A stretch of DNA of 64,000 nt from Strigops habroptila (lineage: Eukaryota; Chordata; Aves; Psittaciformes; Psittacidae): NCBI RefSeq assembly GCF_004027225.2, contig NC_046358.1, positions 61,365,528-61,429,527 on the forward strand. Direction: 5' to 3'. Within the stretch, counting starts at the first letter, position 1; the number at the start of each line of letters is the position of its first letter. A program made the position numbers and the translations under genes. Positions 9,401-16,770 of this stretch are shown piece after piece. A model generated the notes under the pieces. That model had not been told where the DNA came from. It worked only from the letters and a program-made list of their open reading frames with translations, and made no database searches.

Positions 9401-9646
9401 AACAGGGCTGGCCCAGCCCAATCAGAACTTTTACGTACTGTAGAGGGGGATAAAGTTCCTGTGGTGCACATAAAGAATTTGTTGGGGAAGACAGTCTGGG
9501 TTATTCCTGCTTCAGGTAAAGGCAAACCCACTCGTGGGGTTGCTTTTGCTCAGGGACCTGGATATACTTGGTGGGTAATGCGGGAAGATGGGGAAGTCCG
9601 ATGTGTACCTCAAGGGGATTTGATTTTGGGGGAAAACAGCCAATGA
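6482..9646 (+). CDS. pol: Pol polyprotein: protease, reverse transcriptase, RNase H, integrase
   Basis: Open frame of 1,054 codons without a stop, in the gag frame (in fact open from 6,461). Counting from the GTG at 6,482: aspartic protease with LVDTGAQ (catalytic Asp about 30) and an ILGIDYLR flap-distal motif; reverse transcriptase about 165-390 with TIDIANAFF and the YIDD box (305-308); connection domain; RNase H from FTDGS (Asp about 614) with AEVKA and YTDSW; integrase with the HHCC zinc finger (Cys 807 and 810) and catalytic triad Asp 840, Asp 899, Glu 935, exactly the D,D35E spacing. Every catalytic motif I can read is intact. Composition and motif context resemble ERV-L pol. No dUTPase or env follows. 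With gag broken in the same copy, products could only matter for elements supplied in trans. Confidence 0.9.
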   Translation: MEERDNRVYWTVWIRWPGTSVPQKYKALVDTGAQCTLMPSRHQGVKPIYISGVTGGSQALTMLEAEISLTGRKWQKHPIVTGPGAPCILGIDYLRRGCFKDPKGYRWAFGIAALETEEIKQLSTLPGLSEDPSVVGLLKVEEQQAPIATTTVHRRQYRTNRDSLIPIQKLIRRLESQGVISRTCSPFNSPIWPVQKSNGEWRLTVDYRGLNEVTPPLSAAVPDMLELQYELESKAAKWYATIDIANAFFSIPLAAECRPQFAFTWRGVQYTWNRLPQGWKHSPTICHGLIQTALEQAQAPEHLQYIDDIIVWGDTAEEVFEKGRKIIQILLKAGFAIKRNKVKGPAQEIQFLGIKWQDGRRQIPTDVINKITAMSPPTNKKETQAFLGVVGFWRMHIPNYSLIVSPLYHVTRKKNDFKWGPEQQQAFEQIKREIVHAVALGPVRAGPDVKNVLYTAAGENGPTWSLWQKAPGETRGRPLGFWSRGYKGSEASYTPTEKEILAAYEGVRAASEVIGTEAQLLLAPRLPVLGWMFKGRVSSTHHATDAIWSKWAALITQRARIGNPSRPGILEAIMDWPEGKDFGMSPEEEVTRAEEAPPYNELSESEKQYALFTDGSCRIVGKHRRWKAAVWSPLRQVAETAEGEGESSQFAEVKAIQLALDIAEREKWPVLYLYTDSWMVANALWGWLQQWKQSNWQRRSKPIWAAAQWQDIAARVQNLVVKVRHVGAHVPKSRATEEHQNNQQVDKAAKIEVAQMDLDWQHKGELFLARWAHDTSGHQGRDATYRWARDRGVDLTMDTIAQVIHECETCAAIKQAKRLKPLWYGGQWRKYKYGEAWQIDYITLPPTRQGKRHVLTMVEATTGWLETYAVSHATARNTILGLEKQVWWRHGTPERTESDNGTHFRNNLIDTWAKEHGIEWVYHIPYHAPASGKIERYNGLLKTTLRARGGGTFKHWDTHLPKATWLVNSRGSANRAGPAQSELLRTVEGDKVPVVHIKNLLGKTVWVIPASGKGKPTRGVAFAQGPGYTWWVMREDGEVRCVPQGDLILGENSQ

Positions 9647-10058
9647 ACTCAATTGTACGCTGTTGCCTGCTCTATAACACTTTTCTAGCCCACCAGCTAG
9701 ATATCTTCAGGTCGCCAGCAATTGACCCTGACTTCCCTCCGATCATCACCTCAACAAAGAATGAATTTTGAGGAAACCAGACAAGCTCAGCAGTGACCAG
9801 ATGAGTTTGGCGGTATCATCAGCAGGCAACAACCCAACACTACACACCGTCCCTCCTGCCCTGAAAGACTATTACAAGAGATGGAGCCTGACATCATGGA
9901 CTGGATGAGTTCAGCAATTTTACAGGGATTGGTCCATGGACTAGGGAATGGTATCTTTCTCTGTGTGTGGGTGTGGGTGTATATATATATGTGTATATAT
10001 GGGACAGGGGTGATGGTGTGTTGAGAGATGTGGGATCTGAGCATGACGTGAATGGTAT
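9647..10058 (+). other. 3' non-coding region of the inner provirus
   Basis: About 410 bp between the pol stop and the purine tract, with no env-like frame. A GT-rich then TA-rich simple tract lies at about 9,960-10,000 (GTGTGGGTGTGGGTGTATAT). The corresponding point in the outer copy is where the inner provirus inserted. Confidence 0.7.
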
Positions 10059-10073
10059 GGAATAAGGGGTGGA
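10059..10073 (+). other. Candidate polypurine tract, inner provirus
   Basis: GGAATAAGGGGTGGA ends 3 bp before the LTR. It is the best purine-rich run near the LTR and is repeated before the outer 3' LTR (about 10,729-10,743). It is shorter and less pure than typical tracts. Confidence 0.5.
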
Positions 10074-10076
10074 TAC

Positions 10077-10640
10077 TGTCCTGGGTTCAGCTATAGCAGT
10101 CATTTTTCTCCTTCTTAGTAGCTGGTGCAGTGCTGTGTTTTTTAACTTTCAGCCTGGGAACAACGCTGATAACACTGATGTTTTTAGTTGTTGCTAAGTA
10201 ATGTTTATTCCAACCAAGGACTTTCTCAGCCTCATGCTTTGCCAGGGAGGAGGGGAAGCCGGGAGGAAGCAGAGACAGGACACCTGACCCAAACTAGCCA
10301 AAGGGGTATTCCATACCACAGCACGTCATGCCCAGTATATAAACCGGGGGGAGTTACCCGGAAGGCCCAGATCACTGCTCGGGTCAGGCTGGGTATCGGT
10401 CGGCGGGTGGCGAGCAATTGTATCCTCTCCCCTTGTTATTTCACTAATCATTATTATCATTGGTGGTAGCAGTAGTGGTTTTGTATTATACCTTAGTTGC
10501 GGGACTGCTCTTATCTCAACCCGTGGGAGTTACATTCTTCCGATTCTCCTCCCCATCCCTCCGGGAGCGGGGGGAGGAAGGGGGGGAGTGAGAGAGCGGC
10601 TGTGTGGTTCTGAGTTACCGGCTGGGCTCAAACCACGACA
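10077..10640 (+). repeat. 3' LTR of the inner provirus
   Basis: 564 bp, TG...CA, with 8 differences from 3,353-3,916. The TATA box is at 10,336-10,343. It is followed directly by the GCGGG duplication and then by the outer provirus tail. Confidence 0.92.
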
Positions 10641-10746
10641 GCGGGTGTGTATATATATATATGTATATATGAGACAAAAGCAACGGTATATTGAGAAATG
10701 TGGGATCTGAGCATGACGTGAATGGTATGGAATAAGGGGTGGACAC
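10641..10746 (+). other. Tail of the outer provirus interior, with right GCGGG duplication
   Basis: Begins with GCGGG (10,641-10,645) and continues GTGTGTATATAT..., matching the inner copy's own tail at about 9,967-10,076. It includes the purine tract and GATCTGAGCATGACGTG. It is the part of the outer provirus that lay downstream of the insertion point. Confidence 0.85.
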
Positions 10747-11314
10747 TGCCCTGGGTTCAGCTGTAGCAGTCATTTTTCTCCTTCTTAGTAGCTGGTGCAG
10801 TGCTGTGTTTTTGACTTTAGTCTGGGAACAACACTGATAACGCCGATGTTTTCAGTTGTTGCTAAGTAATGGTTACTCAGATCAAGGACTTTCTCAGCCT
10901 CATGCTCTGCCAGGGAGGAGGGGAAGCTGGGAGGAAGCAGAGACAGGACACCTGATCCAAACTAGCCAAAGGGGAATTCCATATCACAGCACGTCATGCC
11001 CAGTATATAAACCGGGGGGAGTTACCCGGAAGGCCCAGATCGCTGCTTGGGTCGGGCTGGGTATCGGTCGGTAGGTGGTGAGCAATTGTATCCTCTCCCC
11101 TTGTTATTTCCCTTATCATTATTATTATTGGTGGTAGCAGTAGTGGGTTTGTATGGTACCTTAGTTACTGGACTGTTCTCATCTCAACCCGTGGGAGTTA
11201 AATTCTTTCGATTCTCCTCCTCCCCATCCCTCCAGGAGCAGGGGGAGGAAAAAGGAGGGGAGTGAGCGAGCGGCTGCGTGGTTCTGAGTTACTGTCTGGG
11301 CTTAAACCACGACA
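10747..11314 (+). repeat. 3' LTR of the outer provirus
   Basis: 568 bp. It opens TGCCCTGGG (third base T to C relative to the other LTRs) and ends AAACCACGACA. It shares diagnostic variants with LTR 572-936 rather than with the inner LTRs. The TATA box is at 11,004-11,011. Confidence 0.9.
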
Positions 11315-11319
11315 ACTGA
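11315..11319. repeat. Target-site duplication ACTGA, right copy (outer provirus)
   Basis: Identical to 567-571. Together they bound the whole retroviral block. Confidence 0.85.
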
Positions 11320-14278
11320 CCATATAATTTGTCACGAAATCTTTTAATAGGCAATACACAGCTGTGCTCATTTGCTATTCCAGCTTCTAAACTGGAGTTA
11401 CTCTGGTAATTGGTTACTACCGTAGGACCTAAAAACACCTGCACATAGACCTGTTCTCTGCCTGCACCAATAGTACTACTACTTCTACCACCACCTCCAT
11501 TCTGCAACAACTTTAGAAAACCAAAATGAACAGTTTGTCAGCTAGAGGTGTAAAGCTGCCAAGAGCTCTAACTTGGGGAACAAGGCAGTTACTTCATCTA
11601 GATAGGATGCACAGGTTAGACAAGAGTTGCATACAGTGCTATACTTTTTACTAACAATGAGCCCTGCATACCTAGGGAATAGTATCAGGATAGAACAAAC
11701 ATACAGCAACACCTCCCTCACATATTCCACTAATATTTGGAAGCCCATAACTCATGAATCTCTGAATCAGAGAGAGTATATTCTGTGTTAACATGCTATG
11801 GTACACTTTCATGAAAGTCTTAAAACTTTTTCAACCATGGAATCCCTTGGACTCAACAACATCTGTGGCAATAACTTTCACACTATAACTATGTGCTATA
11901 TATATCACCTTTCAGTGAAGGTATATACTGTAGCTTCAGTCACTCCTATAGCCAATGAGGTTTTTAAGGTCCATAAAAATAACTGATATTTAAATCCCAC
12001 TATACTTGGAAAGACTTTAGAGTGACCGTGCTAGGTGCTCTGTTACTAAGTAGACAAACAAGTAGAGTCTGTAACAGTTCAGCTAAAATAAAGATGAATA
12101 GAGAGAGACAGGACATATGGTAACAGCAACTGACAATCAGCAGATCTGCCTTGGAGAAAACACCTACAAGTAAACATGAGTTTTTAATCAGAGATCCATC
12201 TCAAATAGCAAAAGAATTCTGATCCAAACAGCAAAATGGAAAAAAAAAAAAATTATCTTCATCTTCTTTTAACATTTCTGAGTTTTGAAATAAAGAGCGC
12301 TAATCAATTAGTTTGGAAATATACAGGTTCTAAAGAAAAGCTTGTATATTAAAATAATATTTTCATCTTCTAAAACTTTAGATGTAAACACACAGTTGTA
12401 AACTCCAACAATTCTTACTTCATACACTTCACGATAACTACATGGAAGTACAATGCTATAACACAAAGGGTCAGTTTCAGTTACAAAATCATGCAGGAAA
12501 GGCACTACGTAGTTTCAGTTCTCTGAACAATACTTCACATATAATTTTAATTCCATTATCTTAGTTAGATTCATAGTGAAAGAAATATATTAATTCCATT
12601 ACAGTATTCACTTTAAATTAGCTCCCTACCTGAAGCTAAAAAGTGTTTTACACCACAGTCTCTCTACTGTTTTCATTAAGAACAAACAGGTCATTATTAT
12701 ATGACCTGTTATCAATTATCATACATATATCAACATATTTTAATCACATTTTACCAGTAATTCAGTAAAGCAAACATTAGGAGATTCAAGAAAACAACTA
12801 TTTCTATTAAGAGCAGAACCAAGCAGCTTGGGTTCCAAAGTGCAACCCAATGATTTTTCTGATGTTTAATAGTGAGGACTACGAGATTTAGGACATAAAT
12901 CTGCATGCGAACACCCTGTACAGTGTTGAAACTTAAAACTCAAAGCACACAGATCAGTTTCAAAGAAATAAGTTAGCAGGAAGCACTGAGGAGTAGATGG
13001 AGAGCAGGATTTCTTAGCAAATTCATCTGAAGAGTATCAAAATGCAGAAATTCAGAACATATCAGTGAAATGACCTTTAAAACAGTTTTCACAGGGGCTA
13101 GAAATATAATAATAATAAATAATAAAACAGCAAAACCAAAACCCACAAAACCAAGAAAACAATAACAACAACAAAAAAAAAAAAACCCAAACAAAAATCC
13201 TCAAACCCACCCATGAATTTATTTAAACTCTAACAAAACTCAGTGTCTTTTTGACCTTGTCTTTACCTCACTTAAAAATCCCAACTTATCACATTCAATC
13301 TAACACCTCAAACCAAGCTTGAGCAGCAGCACACATGCTCTTTAATGCCTGCCAATACTGATGGTCTAGCTAGCAGCTAGCTAAAGGAATATATAAAACT
13401 GAATTCTGCTCACCTCTTTTCTTCCTCCCTATCAGGCTGCCATTTTCAAGAAATTTCAGAATTTAGTTACTTTGGGAATTCTATCTGCTTACCAAATTTA
13501 TCTGAAAATGTTCAACAATATAAAAAAAAGCCCACCTGATTTTCCTCAGAAAGCCAGGCCAAAGCATCTTTTGAGCGCAAAGCCTGAATTCAGAGGAAAG
13601 AGTAAAACAGAACAAACAAGAATCCTATGAAGTAATCTGATAAAGATTTGAAATTCTTATGCAGATAAAGCAGGACTACAGGAAAAATTAAGAGAATTCA
13701 CAGAACAAGAAGTCTTAATGCATGACCAAGGACATGACTCCACAAAAATGCACCAGAAACTTCCAAATAAAATCAATATTATCCTATTTTCCTCCTAGAC
13801 ATTTTTTATTCCATTACTGCAGACCATCAGGAAGAGCTTCACTTTGCTCTTTGCACCTGGTCTTTATATATTCAAGGGTTGCATTCAGCAAACACAGCTG
13901 TAAATACAGTAGTAAATAGCACGAGTATCAATTAGCAAATTGCATGACCATGTCCTACAAACAGTGACCTTTTTTGACTGGTGCACCTGATTATCCGGCA
14001 TCAGATGATCAAGTGCTTGGCTCAGTTCATTCATGAATGTTTAGCAAAGCTGGGAGACATATCAGTGTTTTGGAACCTGAACACCACAACCCTTCTTTGC
14101 AAAATATAATGATAACTCAAACTCCAGACATGTATTTCCAACTTAAACCAGCCTTAGTGAGCTAATATTAAAAATAGACTAATCATATTTATACCAAAAA
14201 TTTAAAAACAAAACCTGCAATTATTATTAGTTTATAAAATTAATTTTTGCACATGTTAAATAACAAAAACATACTTAC
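11320..14278. other. Intron of DNAJC24
   Basis: AT-rich DNA downstream (minus-strand sense) of the first coding exon. It contains an A-rich, AAC/AAT-rich low-complexity tract at about 13,107-13,200 and a short A run at 12,240. I found no exon carrying the HPD motif expected in the next DNAJC24 exon, so that exon lies left of the window or went unrecognised. Confidence 0.55.
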
Positions 14279-14418
14279 TAATAAAACAAGTTTTTGGTAC
14301 TTCCGTTTTAGTTCTGCCGGACTATCTGATGGCTTCGCTCCCAGGATTTCATACCAGTCCTTTTGTGTTATGCTTTCAAAGGCCATAGTCTGATTAGCTT
14401 GAAATGATTTTCTTAGCA
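14279..14418 (-). CDS. DNAJC24: DNAJC24 (DPH4) first coding exon, start of J domain
   Basis: DNAJC24/DPH4 is a J-domain, CSL-zinc protein needed for diphthamide formation on elongation factor 2. Read on the minus strand, the exon follows a good acceptor (TTTTCTTACACAG) at 14,419-14,420. It has 32 bases of 5' UTR, ATG at 14,386-14,384, then 36 codons, and ends at a consensus donor GTAAGT (14,278-14,273). The peptide MAFESITQKDWYEILGAKPS continues into KRKYQKLVLL, which is J-domain helix I and the start of helix II. In this family the HPD loop follows in the next exon. The KDWY.ILGA.PS pattern is specific to DNAJC24 among J proteins I know. The frame is intact with no sign of decay. Confidence 0.85.
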
Positions 14419-14809
14419 CTGTGTAAGAAAATTTAATAAATATAATGACAATTTGAATGAGAAACAGAAAAAGCAAAAATGAGTTAATGTGGACAAGCTG
14501 CGGGATCATGAAATCACACATACACCCCTACATAAGATCTATAGCACAAAAAAAACAGGCTGTTCCATCCCATAGATTGTCATGCTTGATTTAAGTTACT
14601 TTGTGTTTCTGGTCCCAGTTCCTTACTATATCATGCTCCAGAAGCCATCTATATGCCTTTAAAATAGTTTTGCATTTTAACTATCTGAACTATTTTGAGC
14701 CTACCCAGGTTATATATAACACTTTACATATATACATATACACACACACACTTTTTAAAATACACAGTTTATTTTGAAGCAGTTCTGTATGGGGGGTTAT
14801 AAGAGCAAG

Positions 14810-15080
14810 TAGTGTCAGGACAAGGGATAACAGTTTTAAACTGACAGAGGGGAGATTAAGATGAGACATCAGGCAGTTCTTCCCTGTGAGGGTGCTGAGG
14901 CGCTGGCATAGGTTGCCCAGAGAAGCTGTGGCTGCCCCATCCCTAGCAGTGTTCAAGGCCAGGTTGGACGGGGCTTGGAGCAACCTGCTCTAGTGGAAGG
15001 TGTCCATGCCTGTGGCAGGGGGTTGGAACTGGATGAGCTTTTAGGTCCCTTCCAACCCAAACCTGTATGTGATTCTATAA
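14810..15080 (+). repeat. CR1 LINE 3' fragment
   Basis: Contains AGGTTGCCCAGAGAAGCTGTGG, GGTTGGAACTGGATGAGCTT and CCCTTCCAACCCAAACC, and ends near GATTCTATAA. This is the 3' end of a chicken-repeat-1 element in plus orientation. It lies in the first DNAJC24 intron, between the CpG island and the first coding exon. Confidence 0.9.
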
Positions 15081-16266
15081 CCCTCCTTCATCCTGCTAGG
15101 TAAAAAGGCTTAACTTCTTAAATATTAAAGTAGAAGAACACATAAAAAACCAAACAAAAATAAATTAAACTATATCTATTTAGTATAGGTCGCTAAGTAA
15201 AACCTAACTAGCTGGGTGCTTTTTATTTTTGGCCACCTATCATCAAGTTAATGACTCAGAATACAAAAAAAACCACACAGGCAAAACAGGAGAATTAAAT
15301 GTCACTAACAGCACTGTAATGCTTGAGCTTTGAGCAGATTCTTTGATATACTGTAGCTGATTCATCATGAACTTTCTGATTAGAAATAACACCACCAGTA
15401 GGGAAGAGCTTTGTAAGTCTGCAGGTTTTGTAAGTCTTATTTACTGGAAGAAAAAAAAGGGCTTTTCTTCCATTTCAGCACTAAACCAACTTTCTGGTGA
15501 CTACAAAATAAATCGTTTTTTCAGGGGAGAAGAAAAGTGGGTTTTCAAACTTGGCAGAGCTACAAGCAGAAGGCAGGCACGCCACGCACACATACCCTCA
15601 CGCCTTTCCCCACGAAGATCCCCTTCATCCCACGGCACCCACCGGAGTTTTTAAGATCCCACCAAGCCGCCGGCACCGGCCGGGGCCATGCTCCCCCGCC
15701 GCGGCCCCACCGCCCCGCAGGAAGCGGCCGCTGCGCCACAGCGGGCCCACCGCTCAACAACGGCTCCGCGCCGACCGACCCGGCGGACGCAGGGGCTCGG
15801 CAGCGGGAGGCAGCCGGTACAGCCCGCCAGGAGACGCCTGCAAGGCCGCCGGGGCCCCGCAGCACGACGGGCCCTGCCGGAGGCTTCCCGCCACTAGCAC
15901 TACTGCCACCGGCTCGGCGCGGGAGGACCCCCGCTTGCCTGCCTTCCCTCCCTCCGCCCCTCTCTCCCTGGTCGGTGGCACCAGCGGCCGGCGGCTTAGC
16001 GGCAAAAGACCCCACGGCTGTAGCAAGCACCTACCTACTCCACACCTCCAGCCCATCGACGGAGGCAGCTCGTGCTTGACATAACTCGTCCGGCGGGAAA
16101 CAAACCCTTCCGAGCGGCGCTTTGCGCCTTCAGGTTGACGGAGGAGGGGAGGGCAGGGGAGGGAGAGCGGAGCGTGTTATTTAAGGGGCCACCGTCCCTG
16201 TTTCTGCTCGGGCAGTAATGGCGTTGGCACCGGTAGGAAGTAGAGTCGTGGCAGAGGCATGACGCC

Positions 16267-16280
16267 GTCACCATGGTGAC
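16267..16280. promoter_or_regulatory. Perfect 14-bp palindrome, RFX X-box-like
   Basis: GTCACCATGGTGAC reads the same on both strands. It fits the RFX X-box pattern GTNRCC-N2-RGYAAC with one mismatch and contains the ATG at 16,273. X-boxes mark many cilia and microtubule genes, so a site in a DCDC1 promoter is plausible. Binding is inferred only. Confidence 0.35.
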
Positions 16281-16302
16281 TGGCGGCGCTGCGCCGCGCT
16301 CA
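16273..16302 (+). other. Candidate first exon end of the plus-strand gene
   Basis: ATG in a CACCATGG context opens ten codons (MVTGGAAPRS) that end at a consensus donor (TCA|GTAAGTGG at 16,303). This could be the 5' coding end of the DCDC1 relic. I cannot match these ten residues firmly to DCDC1, and a non-coding first exon is equally possible. Confidence 0.3.
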
Positions 16303-16770
16303 GTAAGTGGCGGCCCCGGCCGCCCTCCAGTGCTCGCTCCCGGCCCGGGTCCTGCGCGAACAGCGTTTCACGCCGGCCTTTTCCTCGGGGATTCTGCCTC
16401 CAGGTGCGACAAGACACTGAGGTCCGCTTTGTCTTCCCTTCCTCTCCCCCTTACTCGCTGCGCGGGAGTCCCTCTCTCCTCAGAGACTTCGCCGCCGGGG
16501 CGCACCTGGTCCGTTTTGCCTTCTCTCGTTATAGCCCACCCGACCCGGGTGCAGAGCTTAGCTCCGGGGCCCCGCGGTTCCGCTGGGCGCGGCAGGAGCG
16601 GAGGACAGGCCCGCCGGCCTCCAGGAACCGGCTCGGCATATGGTGGGCACAGGCCGCCGGGTTCCCTCTGCCCAGCCGCTCCGGGCAGCGGGGGTCCGGG
16701 AGGAAACCGCGGGCTAAACCGCTTTCTCGCCTCCCTTACAAGCTGTCCTGGCCCTGCGAGTAGAGTAACA

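Larger units (their letters stand above)
3353..10640 (+). mobile_element. Inner endogenous retrovirus (class III, ERV-L-like), full length, env-less
   Basis: A 7,288-bp provirus made of a 564-bp LTR, primer-binding site, gag, pol, a purine-rich stretch and a 564-bp LTR. The two LTRs differ at 8 positions by hand count (1.4%), most of them C/T or G/A changes. That would mean a few million years if bird neutral rates near 2e-9 per site per year apply. The protease-RT-RNaseH-integrase order, absence of env, a gag without CCHC boxes and 5-bp target duplications fit the ERV-L/spuma-related class. I see no dUTPase after the integrase, unlike mammalian ERV-L. pol is fully open; gag is broken. Confidence 0.9.
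572..11314 (+). mobile_element. Outer endogenous retrovirus (class III, ERV-L-like), split by an inner copy
   Basis: This is the older of two nested proviruses. Its own parts are LTR 572-936, internal DNA 937-3,352, an internal tail at 10,641-10,746 and LTR 10,747-11,314. The rest is a later insertion. Its two LTRs share variants that the inner LTR pair lacks (for example GGTTTGTATGGTACC against GGTTTTGTATTATACC). By hand count they differ at about 8% of aligned sites, so this copy is considerably older than the inner one (1.4%). The internal region keeps a primer-binding site, a gag leader, the end of RNase H, integrase and the 3' non-coding tail. About 3.7 kb from gag to RNase H is deleted at about 1,726. 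It lies antisense to DNAJC24. Confidence 0.85.
15560..16770. promoter_or_regulatory. CpG island, likely two-way promoter of DNAJC24 (-) and DCDC1 (+)
   Basis: About 1.2 kb rich in C, G and CpG within AT-rich surroundings. It lies between the minus-strand DNAJC24 coding exon and the plus-strand DCDC1 relic, the same head-to-head order as in human. On the minus strand a donor-like TAG|GTAGGT at 16,035/16,034 could end the non-coding first exon of DNAJC24. On the plus strand ATG at 16,273 in a strong context is followed by a donor at 16,303. No TATA box is evident. The several long GC-rich open frames here are a by-product of composition. Confidence 0.7.

Noticed and set aside
9647..10076. Possible env gene after pol
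   Set aside because: Only about 410 bp separate the pol stop from the purine tract, with stops in all frames and no signal or membrane-spanning segment.
572..11314. Tandem LTR array made by unequal recombination between proviruses
   Set aside because: Recombination would not create the matched GCGGG duplication around 3,353-10,640, and the LTRs would not pair by variants as first with fourth and second with third.
13107..13200. A/C-rich tract considered as a transposon tail
   Set aside because: Looks like simple low-complexity expansion (AAT, AAC, AAAACC units) without an attached element.
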